From positions 273,501 through 337,500 of the forward strand of contig CALYLW010000313.1 of NCBI GenBank assembly GCA_944989445.1: a stretch of 64,000 nt of DNA, read 5' to 3'. The translations under genes and the position numbers were made by a program. Of this stretch, positions 40,201 to 49,954 are shown piece by piece. The first letter of the stretch is position 1. Each line of letters starts with the position of its first letter. Source of the stretch: Ampullaceana balthica. Lineage: Eukaryota > Mollusca > Gastropoda > Lymnaeidae. Below the pieces are notes generated by a model. The model ran no database searches and was not told where the DNA came from. It worked only from the letters and a program-made list of their open reading frames with translations.

Positions 40201-40570
40201 TTAGTTATGACCAGTGGCGTAGCTAGGAATTTATAGGAGTTTGAGGGCCCGGGGGGCTTGGCCTCTTGGGGGGGGGGCTAGATACATGGTGGTGGCGTAA
40301 TATTTAATGTAAAAAAAATTCGGGGGCCCCCTCAAGTGGGGCCAGAGGGGCTTTCGAATTTTGACCCCTTCCCCTAGCTACGCCACTGGTTATAGCCCAG
40401 ATTATATTTGCGTGTTGTCTGCTCAGGTTTTGATTCACGGTTCGCCTTAATAACTGAACAAAATAAATAATTTTGAATATTTACCTCGGTGTCGCTAACC
40501 CAACGGTGGCAAGGATTCCGTCTGAGCGATGCAGGGAAACGATGAACATCAACAGAAGTGGAAAACACAT
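28234..40570 (-). CDS. EMI-domain and collagen-repeat secreted protein, EMID1/COL26A1-like
   Basis: Probable extracellular-matrix protein. Exons in gene order: 40570-40485, 37185-37114, 36020-35932, 33998-33928, 32129-31957, 31444-31236, 30488-30327, 29261-29160, 28592-28234. Phases agree and give 440 residues; human EMID1 and COL26A1 are both about 440. The start has a signal peptide ([18 protein letters not shown]). Exons 2-3 (residues ~29-82) form an EMI module, with [14 protein letters not shown] and the hallmark [12 protein letters not shown]. Exon 4 is a short helical stretch. Exons 5-6 carry about 20 Gly-X-Y triplets with one break at the exon join (GPSGKGVQGPP). Exon 7 is a coiled coil (for example [20 protein letters not shown]). 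The last exon is acidic and polar and ends in a hydrophobic run ([16 protein letters not shown]). The EMI domain lacks the usual central cysteines, so a small exon between 36020 and 37114 may have been missed. Confidence 0.85.
28805..28975 (+). mobile_element. Penelope-like repeat fragment, ribozyme core deleted
   Basis: Matches the reverse complement of 29605-29790 from TTAATATGTTTTAAGAATTT to ACAATTTGTTTGTGTATTTT. The ~16 bases around CTGATGA are missing, but TTAGCCGAAACGTC is kept. It lies in the last intron of the EMI/collagen gene. Confidence 0.6.
29605..29790 (-). mobile_element. Penelope-like repeat with hammerhead-ribozyme-like core
   Basis: On the minus strand it reads TACTGATGAAGACACATTAG then CCGAAACATCTACTGTC. 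CTGATGA and GAAA are the conserved parts of the hammerhead core, with GTC as the candidate cleavage site. Penelope-like retroelements are known to carry such ribozymes. No reverse transcriptase is seen nearby, and the pairing of stem I is poor. Confidence 0.55.
29990..30205 (+). mobile_element. LINE 3' end fragment
   Basis: Encodes [12 protein letters not shown] and [11 protein letters not shown] before a stop, the WN.LP...T...LK ending typical of CR1/Jockey-type reverse transcriptases. The 3' tail (TCTTCTGTAAAGAAGGTGCG, TCTGTAATAGATGGGATAA) is shared with the SINE at 39.2 kb. It is antisense to the host gene. Confidence 0.7.
32479..32652. mobile_element. hAT-like MITE, CAGGGCCGGATTTAG type
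   Basis: Ends CAGGGCCGGATTTAGAC and GGTAAATCCATCACTG, with 7-of-8 target duplications TAGACGGG/TAGACAGG. The GGCCCTAAGCTA block occurs twice inside. Confidence 0.8.
32678..32778. repeat. 18-bp GGAACCAGGGGCACACGT repeat, five to six copies
   Basis: Directly follows the MITE ending at 32652. It is open in all frames on the plus strand only because 18 is a multiple of three. Confidence 0.9.
32999..33173. mobile_element. CAATGTTC-family MITE
   Basis: Ends CAATGTTCACTTTAAGG and GCTTAAAGGGAACATTG, flanked by GTCCGCAT/GTACGCAC (6 of 8). Confidence 0.8.
34139..35880. mobile_element. Foldback element with long nested inverted repeats
   Basis: The outer arms (34139-~34440 and ~35610-35880) start AATAAAATAATGTAAAAAAA and are inverted copies. 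Inner blocks 34690-34910 and 35110-35345 are also inverted (GATCGATCTGAAATTTTGAT, GAGATCTCTAGGACCATCAG). Each outer arm holds a smaller palindrome bounded by GGACACGCTTTTAT. A GATG microsatellite lies at 34834-34860. The ends may be flanked by TA. Confidence 0.85.
36039..36569. repeat. 46-bp minisatellite in the EMI/collagen gene
   Basis: About eleven units of CCATACGACCAATAGAAGAA plus TGATGTACTATAGATGGAGG and TCTTGG. It begins 18 bp upstream (in gene direction) of the acceptor of exon 3 at 36020. Some units have TATATA for TATA. Confidence 0.95.
36747..36996. repeat. 28-bp minisatellite, about nine copies
   Basis: Units of TGTATTGTTTGCACATTTAA plus TCTTTGTC, almost identical, in intron 2 of the EMI/collagen gene. 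Confidence 0.95.
37250..37545. repeat. Irregular GTAGTGTTAAGCGTCAGTAA repeat
   Basis: Units of 35-38 bp (GTAGTGTTAAGCGTCAGTAA plus GAGAAAGCACTACWTTT), with a short GTTGAAAGCACTACATTT sub-repeat at 37390-37435. It starts about 65 bp from the acceptor of exon 2 at 37185. Confidence 0.88.
37689..37925. mobile_element. CAATGTTC-family MITE, diverged
   Basis: Starts CAATATTCCCTCTAAC, contains TTGCTGCGCGGTAATTCTAA, and ends AAAATGAAAATTG. Flanked by GTTTGAAC/TTTTGAAC (7 of 8). Confidence 0.75.
38400..38698. mobile_element. hAT-like MITE, CAGTGCTTCTCAAACT type
   Basis: Ends CAGTGCTTCTCAAACTG and CACTTTGAGTAGCACTG, with flanks ATTTAAAC/TTTTAAAT (6 of 8). The interior repeats GGACCGGTGCAC-like blocks. 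Confidence 0.8.
39171..39450 (+). mobile_element. tRNA-derived SINE with LINE-like 3' tail
   Basis: The head GGGGACGCGGTGGTCGATGG leads directly to a good B box (GGGTTCGAATCC); the anticodon part is deleted. The tail ATCTTCTGCATAGAAGGCGC, GTCTGTATAGATAAGATAAT matches the 3' end of the LINE fragment at 30.1 kb. It is not a functional tRNA gene. Confidence 0.75.
39645..39782. mobile_element. CAATGTTC-family MITE, short copy
   Basis: 138 bp with ends CAATGTTTCCTTTAAGCTG and TATAGGGAACATTG, flanked by GCGTTGAC/GCCATGAC (6 of 8). Confidence 0.75.
39828..40050 (+). mobile_element. LINE 3' end fragment with GATAA tail
   Basis: Encodes [20 protein letters not shown], aligned with the LINE end at 30.0 kb, and finishes in TCTGTAATAGATAAGATAAC and further GATAA units. 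The first bases (CAGTGCGACCCCGTTAAGTC) resemble a Tigger-type end, so it may be a mosaic. Confidence 0.55.
40212..40388. mobile_element. hAT MITE, CAGTGGCGTAGC type, 177 bp
   Basis: Perfect terminal CAGTGGCGTAGCTAGG inverted repeats, flanks GTTATGAC/GTTATAGC (6 of 8). The ends are the same as those of the 2.8 kb element at 41405, so it is likely mobilised by that family. Confidence 0.88.
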
Positions 40571-40674
40571 CTTCTAGCAGGAGTCAGCTGTGCACAGAAC
40601 AGATGTTCATAAATCCAAAAATTAGGCAATGACGCTTACCGACCAAATGGCTGTGTTTCTTAAATTGAGCTAAT

Positions 40675-40686
40675 TCTTTATAAAAT
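40675..40686 (-). promoter_or_regulatory. Possible TATA box of the EMI/collagen gene
   Basis: On the minus strand a TTTTATAAAG-type element lies about 110 bases upstream of the ATG at 40570. The position suits a core promoter with a short 5' UTR, but the region is AT-rich and a chance match is quite possible. Confidence 0.25.
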
Positions 40687-41079
40687 ATTCTAGGGTAACT
40701 TTGATGTACTAAATATACACGTGCGTGATGTTTATATGGAGTATAGGTTCTTGTTGTAAGAATTTCGTTTCTAGACAATAGTACCCCCAAATGTTTTTTT
40801 TGGATGAGCTGAAATTAGCTTGACTTTTAGTAGTTGACTTGTTGACTCTGTTATGAGTCCAGCAATTGTGCCCTGGCTCATATAGATGACCACAGACCGT
40901 CTGCAGGAAGTCAAGTGTCGTGTGACGTCATTTTCCTCTGATCCCCAAGTTTTTCCACGGAAAGTCTGCTCGGCGTCTCCATAGTGTGTTTTAAAATGAA
41001 GTATGTTAATGAGAGTTGGATCTGTTGTGTTTTTCACATGAAGACATTCGTCGCACTTTGTTGCCGGCATAACACGTCA

Positions 41080-41215
41080 GCCATAGGAGGAGCTAAGATT
41101 TCATTTAGGGAGGCAGTTTACGACAGGGAGGAGGTAAGATTTCATTTATGGAGGCAGTTTATGTCAGGGAGGAGGTAAGATTTTATTTAGGGAGGCAGTT
41201 TATGTCAAGGACGAG
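41080..41215. repeat. ~43-bp repeat, three copies
   Basis: Units of GGAGGTAAGATTTCATTTAG plus GGAGGCAGTTTATGTCAGGGA, just upstream of the EMI/collagen gene. Confidence 0.88.
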
Positions 41216-43249
41216 TTTTAAGAGAATATCTTGCTGTTACAGGACAATGTGGAAGAGTTCACTAGTTGATTAAATAGAAACATTAAACTTTGTATGGACA
41301 CATTGGTATTTTTCAGGTGCCCATTAAAATTTGATGTTTTTTCCAAAGGGGTTTTATGGCGCCAAGGTCAACTGTTGCATGTAAATGTGGTCAACTGTTG
41401 CATGCAGTGGCGTAGCTAGGGGGGCGGTGGGGGCGGTCCGCCCCGGGCGGCACACGATTTGGGGGCGGCAATGGGGGGCACTTGAAATGTACAGCCCTTT
41501 CGGACAACCGCCCTTTTTCTTTTGAAAGAGGAAACCCGGGTGAAAATAAAATATTTGTACTTTCGAGTCGTAATTAACGGATTCTCAAGACATTTTTTTA
41601 TTACATACTGTTTGTTATAACTAACGCATAACCGTTAAGAAATTTAAAATCGTTTAAAAATTGTATCGATTTGTTTTGAAAATTAAGCGGTATACATCAC
41701 AGATGACGCTTTTTATAAGAAAACAACACAAAGAACACATCACTGCTGGACCGAATATACTATTAATATCGCCGCGACAGTTATTGCGTGGATTTTCGAC
41801 ATGCACAGAATGATACGCGAAAAAGTACCTACATGGCATTGTGGTTCAAATATTGTGTTTAACTTGCAAGTAGTAATTTATATTACTGTTTAAGTTTTCA
41901 GAAAATTATTCTAAGGTAATTTATTAAAAATTAATTTTTTGTTTTTCTTTTTGTTTTTTTTTCATTAAAGTAGCACAAACAAATTGTGTGTGTTTCATTA
42001 AAATACGTTTATTCACTAAAAATTGTATGCATATCCTATTAAAGTAATGTTTAGATAGTTTGAATTAGTCTATTTTAGTGAAAATTATTACGATTTTTCA
42101 CAAGAAAGATTAATCGCGATTGTTGTTTCTTTTCCCCCCAAATTTTGCATAATGGTGAAAATTTGTTAAGATCGTGGATGGTGTATTCACCATTGAAGAA
42201 AATTATATATTGTTTTTGCTGTCAACTGTTTGATGATTTTTTCCAATCAAATTTTAACACGGAAAATAGTTTTAACAAATAGTGGAAATTTAATCTCAAA
42301 ATAAGTCAACACGAGTTGAGACTACTGAATAAGTCAACACGAGTTGAGTCTACTGCAGATTCGATCATTTTCCCAATGGAAGGAATTAGAAATAAGAATT
42401 GGACATGGTGCAACTTTTGATAAACTACAACAACAGAATATTGATAAAGAAATAAGAAAAAATGAAAGGAAATTCTCACAATACTTGATATAATTAGATT
42501 CTTAGCTAAACAAAATTTGGCGTTGAGAGGTCATCGTGAAAGTATTCATGAGGAAGACATCAATTCAATTGAAAATATAGGACATTTTCTAGAGCTTTTG
42601 GACTTGTTGGCCAAGTACGACCCAGTATTATGTGAACATTTAGTACAAATTAAGATGGGTAATAAATATAGTGTCTCCTATTTGTGGAAAATGATTCAAA
42701 ATGAATTCATAGACCTATTGAGAGGTGCAGCGAGAAAAACAATAATGGACCAAATAAAGCAAGCTAAAAACTTTTGTATGATATTTGACAGCTCTCCAGA
42801 TATTTCCCACAAATATTAAACTAGTCAAATTAAAAGATACGTAGTTATTGATGTTGGCGAAGTTAAAGTTGTAGAATCGTTTATTTACTTTGTAGAAAAT
42901 AAAGGAAACGCCAAGTTAGAAGGGAAAAACATGTGAGTGGGGAAAATTCACAAGACGTGGTCCTATCTTTAGAACATGAAGTACAACGAGAAATGTTTTA
43001 ATCCATGGATCGAATTATAAAGGAATTAAAAGAACTCTTTGATCAGTTGCATGTCCATGTAAGAAAATATTCGTGTATAATCCCATGTAACCTACTAAGT
43101 GAAGAAATTGAATGTCAAATAAATGATTTTATTGACATTGATAAAGAACAGTTTCCATAATGAAAGAAAAATGATCCAGGTTTTGTGGCTGTACCTATAC
43201 TACAAAAAGAGGCATTGCGTTGGGAAAAATGGAGGAAAAGGCCCGCTTG

Positions 43250-43325
43250 TCGTATTAGTTTATAAATAAAGCTTAAATATATTGTTTTCATTGCACAATT
43301 TGTTTGTGTATTTTGTATTCTAAGA
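43250..43325 (+). mobile_element. Penelope-like repeat fragment
   Basis: GTCGTATTAGTTTATAAATA to TTTGTGTATTTTGTATTCTA matches the repeats at 28.9 and 29.7 kb. Similarity starts at the GTC that would be the hammerhead cleavage site in the copy at 29.7 kb. Confidence 0.6.
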
Positions 43326-43435
43326 ATTTTTATAACAATTATTGTTATCAGTGTCGCTAGTTGTGAAAGGAGCTTCTCCAAACTGAAGTTGATAAAAAAA
43401 TTATCTTCGTTCCACAATGAGTGCATGATTTAAGA

Positions 43436-43716
43436 CAGGGGTTGGGAAACCATGGCTCGCGAGCCAGATGTGGCTCTATTGATGGCTGCATCTGGCTCTC
43501 AGACAAATGTTCGACTATTCTTTAAAAAAACGTTTTATTCAGATTCCTTTGAATTGCATAAACAATAAACAGCATAACAATGATATTAAAAAGAATTAAG
43601 AGACATAATTATGGTACTTTTAGTGTTGAAATTACACAAAATGCACACATTTACTTGAATTTTTAGTTTTAAAAATAATGTATGGCTCTCTCAGACAAAA
43701 AGTTTCCCGACCCTTG
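43436..43716. mobile_element. hAT-like MITE nested in the hAT transposase relic
   Basis: 281 bp starting CAGGGGTTGGGAAACC and ending GTTTCCCGACCCTTG, with a perfect 8-bp duplication ATTTAAGA. It interrupts the C-terminal coding region of the host element, so it is younger than that insertion. Confidence 0.92.
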
Positions 43717-44834
43717 ATTTAAGACTACAAAATCTTGCAATATTGTCCATAGAACAAAATATAACAAATTATTTAAATTTTGATAGCATAATACACGATT
43801 TTTCTACTATGAAAGTTAGGAAAATAAATGTATAAATAATATGTTTACATACTAATGTACACAATTTGTTTGTAAAAATATAATTAAATCATTTATTTAT
43901 AAATACAAAATAAAAGCATACTAATTGGTGATATAATTTTTTGGTGTAAATTTGGAATACGTTTGTCTCATTTTTGACCTGCAACCTCAGCAACTTTCTT
44001 GTAACCTTTAAAAAAATGTATATTGTATTTTAATAAAATATGTATTTATAGGTATAACATCTTATTTGGCCTCCTTTATTGCCGCTAACTTAAATATGGC
44101 ATTCAATGGTAGAAATGTTCGCCACCTTTACTTTGTTTCAATTACAATTATTTATTTATGTTTATTAATTTGTAAAAACCATGACAATTTTACTTATAAA
44201 GGGCGGCAACTTGCAGACCGCCCCGGGCGGCAAAAGGTCTATTTACGCCACTGGTTGCATGTAGATGTGGTCAACCATGATGCAACAAGATTTATGTTTT
44301 TTCAATACTTTATTGTTAGTGTGTTTCAGCCGGCATGCACTTCTCATGTTGTGTTTTACAAACTATTGTTTTCCCAGGAAAGGAGATTAGCCTCCCCCCC
44401 CCTTAACCCCAACCTGTAGATAAGAATGACGAGAGGAAACACCTCTCGCTGGCAGCGATCTCATGATGGCATCGTGTGCACGCCCCTGAGAGCAGCAGTC
44501 AAGTGCGTTAAGTAGAGGAGTCCAGAAATACGAGAGTCACTTCTCTCTGTGGTGGTCGGTCACTCAACTGCATGGTGCTGGTGTGTGGTGCAGTGTGTGT
44601 GGTGTGGGGGGGGGGTCTGAGCTGAGAGTATTTCTTTCTGTGAGGGTGTGAGTGGCGGGGTCAGGAGAGAGGAGGTGTTAAAAAAGATGATTTGTCCAGC
44701 TGATATGGTCATCAATGGTCGGTCGAGTCTGACCGTGAGATTTCTAAATATAGACGTGTGACTGGGAGGGATGGTAGATTGAAAAACACCGGGGAAAAAA
44801 GTCTACATAGACCTGGTCTTATAATCATATTATG

Positions 44835-45017
44835 GACTTGTTTAGCCTGGTGTTATAGTAATGTATTTACTTGTTTAGCCTGGTGTTATAGTAATGTATT
44901 TACTGGTTTAGCCTGGTATTATAGTAATGTATTTACTGGTTTAGCCTGGTCTTATAGTAATGTATTTACTGGTTTAGCCTGGTCTTATAGTAATGTATTT
45001 ACTGGTTTAGCCTGGTC
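44835..45017. repeat. 33-bp minisatellite, about five copies
   Basis: Units of TGGTTTAGCCTGGTCTTATA plus GTAATGTATTTAC. The last unit is cut by CAGGGGCCGGCAACCTGCGG at 45018, which looks like the left end of another hAT-type MITE whose right end I could not find. Confidence 0.88.
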
Positions 45018-46354
45018 CAGGGGCCGGCAACCTGCGGCTCTTTCGATGTCAAGATTAGGCTCTCCTGTTCCATGTGCAAATATGGCTGGCGAAGATGGTG
45101 TGGAAACGGTGGAATTAACGAAATGAAGTCACACGCAATACGTAATGTGGGAAATTGCATTTTTTGTCTATCCTTCATCATGATTTTCGACAATAGAGAC
45201 ATCATTTATTACGTCTATTTTTGACAATTTTGGATATTAATGAACTTAACGACGTCACACTTTTTGCCAAACAATATATGTATTAATTTACAAACACACT
45301 GCACGGAGCGCTCAAAACTTAGAAATAAATAGGCCTACACCTTAGCAGCCACATTCCATGAACATGTCAGAAAATCCGGGAATAAATTTTGTTCGAATAT
45401 TTTTTGAAGTTTTCAGTTTCAGTACGGAAATGATTTTTAAAAAAAATAAATTAAATCCGATTATCGTTTTGGGATATTTTAAAACTGATTATCGCTTTCA
45501 AAACCGGTAACCGGATTTCCAATTTTGGTTTAACAACCCTAGTACTAACTCATTCATTTTATATGCCAAAACTTCCCCAACTTAACTGAAATAGGGTTGG
45601 GGGCGGGGTGTCGAGTTTCAAATGGTATGGTTTAAAAAGTGTCGGCGTGCTTTAAATGTTTGATACTTGGTTTATCGTACGGTGAGTTTGGTTATCCTTT
45701 ATATAATATAAAGATGGAGAACTTGCCCAGAGGCGCACATCGATTTGTTTTCGTTGTTGCTGCTGTTTAGAAAACACCACCCAGTGACAGAATTTAACAG
45801 AGTGGAAAATGTTGGATGATGGATAGAAATATTATCCAGAAGGGAGAGGGGGGGGGGAGGATGGGGCAAGTTTTCAAGAAATGTAACTCTGACGGAGTAG
45901 AACAACACATTAGCTGTTTGCGTCAACACTTGCAATGAAATGCTCCCAAACTATAGGTCAAAGTTAAGTTTGATGCTTGTCTCCTCTTAAACAGTAGCTG
46001 GTTTGGTGTGAAGGTGGCAGTTGTGTTGAGACATCGTAAGATTACACATGGTTGTGGAGGTGGATGACGTCACTCATTCATCGGCCGTGTATTGCCGTGG
46101 GAAAGGACGTTAGTTCACGTGTCGTGGCGGCCGTGCGTCACGTGACCAGCTTCAACAATTATCAAATTATCGTTTACCGTGAGTTAGCGGTTACTAACGA
46201 ATGACGTCACCCAAGCTGACTTGATGACAAAGCGTAACTATGGTTGGGGGTGTAGTGGTTGAGACATAATTTGCAGAGTGTCTTTAAAGAACTGAATCAT
46301 GAGAATTCCACAACAAAAAACTGTTTTCGCATTATCATTAAGGCTAAACTAGAT

Positions 46355-48085
46355 AAAATAATGTAAAAAAAACTTTTTTTAAAAAAAAGGACACGCTTTT
46401 ATTTACATATAGAATGTGCACTAAAAAGAAGAAAATTAATTTTTTCTATGGAAACAGGTGTAATCGGTGAACCTATCTACTGCACATAAAAGCGTGGGGC
46501 GCCCATCACAAATTATTTCTCATTGCAACTATTCTCTTACATATAGATAAATATTTCTAATTAATATGATAGTAGCATGCATATGATCAAAGTTGTGAAA
46601 CTTTTACTGTTTATTAATATTCACACAAATTTGTTTTTTTTTGTTTCGCAGCCTTGTAGACGATAGAGAGTTGTGATGAGCGCCCCACGCATTTATGTAC
46701 AGTAGATGGGTTCACCGATTTCACCCGTTTTCATAGAAAATTTTTAGTTTCTTCTTTTTAGTGCACTTTCTATATGTAAATAAAAGCGTGTCCTTTAAAA
46801 AAAATATTTTTTTTACATTATTTTATTTTCTACTTTTTAGTATCAACATTTTTTAAAATTGATTTTTCGACCTTATCAATTCAATTTAATTAGTTAAACT
46901 TCATTGTCAATAACTAAAATGTGATAGTGGTAAAAAGAAAGATTATTCATTTCAAATTTACGTATAATACAAATAAAAAAAACATTTTCCCTAACTGAAT
47001 ATTGAACCTCGTACCCCTAAGTTGGCAATCGATCACGCTTATATTTCGGCCAGCAAGACTTCTTGTTGATAGTACTTTTTAAAGTTGTAAAAAAAGCTCT
47101 TTAACACCCACGTCTGACGTCAACACATTGAGATGAATTGTATCCCTCTAGGGCGAATTGAGGCATGGTTCATTGATGCGAGTGATAATATTTTATATAG
47201 ACAAAAACTAAAAGTGCATTAATTTAATTACGGTACATTCGATCGATCTGAAATTTTGATACAATGCATTGTCATCCACGATCTATATATTATGTAGTAA
47301 AATTTTGAGATCTCTAGGACCATCATAAGTGGTTTAATTTTACGTTACAAGATTTGAAGGAAGGATGGATGGAATTTTTTTCTTCATTTAGACTTGTTAC
47401 TTTTTATTTATGCTCATACATTTTATTATTATTACACGCTTTTATTTAAGTCACACTGTTTGTATGTTGTATCCATCCATCCTTCCTTCAAATCTTGAAA
47501 CGTAAAATTAAACCACTTCTGATGGTCCTAGAGATCTCAAAATTTTACCACAGATAGACCTTGGGTGACAATGCATTGTATCAAAATTTCAGATCGATCG
47601 AATGTACCGTAATTAAATTAATCAATTTTTAGTTTATCTCTATTTATCACTATTTAGAATGTATAGTCGTCTGCTAGAGTTGACCTCCACGGCTCACTGG
47701 TTTCACCCCAGCCTTCGTTTACCAAATTCCCGTGTTTACATCAAGGGCAGGGGAGATCAGCGCGTTTCAGTCTGTAAATGTTTGTAAATAAAAGCGTGTC
47801 CTTTTTAAAAAAAGATTTTTTTACATTTCACTTATTTAAACTTATAATAAAAACTCTGTCCTTCAATCCACTCTTGTCATCAACACATTGAAATTACGTG
47901 TATCCCTCTAGGGCGAATTGAGGTACATTTGATCGATCTGAATTTTTTATACAATGCATTGTCATCCAAGATCTATCAGTGGTAAAATTTTGAGATCTCT
48001 AGGACCATCAGAAGTGGTTTAATTTTAAGTTACAAGATTTGACGGATACAAAAAGTGAGACTCAAATAAAAATAAAAGCGTGTAA
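46355..48085. mobile_element. Foldback element, composite second copy
   Basis: Begins like the element at 34.1 kb (AAATAATGTAAAAAAAACTT). An inner hairpin (arms ~46358-46510 and ~46672-46826, with GCGTGGGGCGCCCATCACAA) precedes the shared block at 47140-47380 and its inverted copy at 47440-47660. A right arm ends near 47825 and a further partial copy runs 47880-48085. Confidence 0.82.
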
Positions 48086-48304
48086 AAAACTGTTGTTGAA
48101 AAAAAAAGGGGGGGGGGCGGGTTGGGGGATTCACCAGAGATTTAGCTGACACTTATTTCAAAATTTGTATTCACTTTTGTCTAATGGAGACATTTATTGT
48201 TGACTACTTTTACCATTTTTATTATAATAAATTATTATTATCTAAACATGTCACGGGCACAAACAACTTGAATCTAAAAAAATAAAGAATGACTGTGTAG
48301 GGAG

Positions 48305-48592
48305 TAGGGGGCCGTCCATAAAGTACATCACGCTATTTTTTACCATTTTTAACTCCCCCCCTCCCCCCTGTCACAAACCTCGGACCCCCCCCCCTAAAGT
48401 ACGTCACACTTTCGAACAAAAAAATGTGTTTTTATTAACAAAATAATAAAAATTTAATAGAAAATACCGTGACGTCACATATGGCCGGACCCCCCCTCCC
48501 CTCTGTCACAAACTGTCACACTTTCTTACACCCCCTCCCCCCCTCTGGAGCGTGACGTACTTTATGGACGGCCCCTAGTCTTAAGACATTTT
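48305..48592. mobile_element. MITE with GGGCCGTCCATAAAGTAC ends
   Basis: The inverted ends TAGGGGGCCGTCCATAAAGT and ACTTTATGGACGGCCCCTA enclose C-rich and TACGTCACACTTTC blocks, some repeated inside. No clear target duplication could be read. Confidence 0.75.
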
Positions 48593-49297
48593 TAGTTCAA
48601 AAAGTAAGTAAGTTCTCCTTGACTTATAAATGAAGGTACAACAAAATCCAACAGTCGTGTTATTCTCCAATGAGGCACTCAATAATACAATAACAATAAT
48701 TTTATCTTTCATTTTATGATCCATATACTTTGTACTTGCTCGTTCAACTTTGTACTAGCTCGCGTCATTCGGTATGTCAAGCAAGTGAGGTAACTCATAC
48801 AGCCTGAAATAAATGCTTCTCCTCACCATTTTGAAAGATCAAGTTTAGTAATCGAATTATACCCCCCAATATGGACAGGGTTACCTTCTCATAATATGAA
48901 GTAGGTTGCTATGTTAATAAAACAACAAGAGCTAGAATCCAAGCCATAATTTGGAATGGGTTGTAAGTGAGTAAAAAAATCAAAACACACACACACACAC
49001 AAACAAGAATTGTGTCAATTATATGGGGAAGGTTGCTATCATTTACTATGTAAATAAAGGAGTACAGTTTTAGAAAAACCATACAAATCTAACACCAGAC
49101 CAACTTAAGGATACTTTTTACTTTGAATCATACATTTCAACAAGTCTTTACAAATGGTTATCTTCATTAATTAGCTAGACATACCAGCAATGTTGAAAAA
49201 AAATCACACGGTATAACTGTCCGACTTTAAACAAATAAATGATTTGTACGAATTTATCTTAAAATGATGAGGCAATTTAACTTGATTATAGATAACC

Positions 49298-49790
49298 TCA
49301 TCTCACAATCCACAGTAACACAACCGGATGAGTTGTCATCTCACAATCCACAGCAACACAACCGTTTGAGTTGTCATCTCACAATCCACAGTAACACAAC
49401 CGGTTGAGTTGTCATCTCACAATCCACAGCAACACAACCGGATGAGTTGTCATCTCACAATCCACAGCAACACAACCGGTTGAGTTGTCATCTCAAAATC
49501 CACAGCAACACAACCGGTTGAGTTGTCATCTCACAATCCACAGCAACACAACCGGATGAGTTGTCATCTCACAATCCACAGCAACACAACCGTTTGAGTT
49601 GTCATCTCACAATCCACAGTAACACAACCGGTTGAGTTGTCATCTCACAATCCACAGCAACACAACCGGATGAGTTGTCATCTCACAATCCACAGCAACA
49701 CAACCGGTTGAGTTGTCATCTCAAAATCCACAGCAACACAACCGGTTGAGTTGTCATCTCACAATCCACAGCAACACAACCGGTTGAACT
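49298..49790. repeat. 38-bp minisatellite with a six-unit higher-order pattern
   Basis: Thirteen 38-bp units lie just downstream of the TBCCD1 stop codon, in the 3' UTR or beyond. Variants at three sites (GTAAC/GCAAC, GGATGAG/GTTTGAG/GGTTGAG, CACAATC/CAAAATC) recur in the same order: units 2-6 match units 8-12. The array therefore grew by duplication of a 6-unit (228 bp) block. Confidence 0.93.
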
Positions 49791-49954
49791 GCCATATCAT
49801 GACCATCTAAATTTAAATTGGATCCAACTCTTAAGTACTCAAGTTTCTCATGACAATCCTCACAAAAGTAATAATGTATAATGTAACAGAATGGTTTCAA
49901 GACATTTTATCTGTACACATTAAAGAAGCACAATGCTGTTGAGAAGTGTACATA

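Larger units (their letters stand above)
42360..43800 (+). pseudogene. hAT transposase relic (DUF4371/ZMYM1-like type)
   Basis: 42517-42819 encodes ALRGHRESIHEED, LLAKYDPVLCEHL and AKNFCMIFDSSPDISH, the usual start of DUF4371-type hAT transposases. VVESFIYFVENKG follows near 42870. The C-terminal dimerisation region is seen as SVASCERSFSKLKLIKKLSS (43350-43410) and, after the nested MITE, LQNLAILSIEQN (from ~43726). The middle of the gene is deleted and stops occur throughout. Confidence 0.88.
41405..44253 (+). mobile_element. hAT element (CAGTGGCGTAGC ends), decayed
   Basis: 2849 bp starting CAGTGGCGTAGCTAGG and ending TATTTACGCCACTG, with a perfect 8-bp duplication GTTGCATG (41397-41404 and 44254-44261). 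A GGGCGGTCCGCCCCGGGCGG block near the left end is matched inverted near the right end. It holds a transposase relic, a nested MITE and a Penelope-like fragment. Confidence 0.93.

Noticed and set aside
46060..46210. Cluster of TGACGTCA-like and CACGTG sites as a promoter
   Set aside because: No gene start is visible next to it and short palindromes like these recur elsewhere in the window; not enough support.
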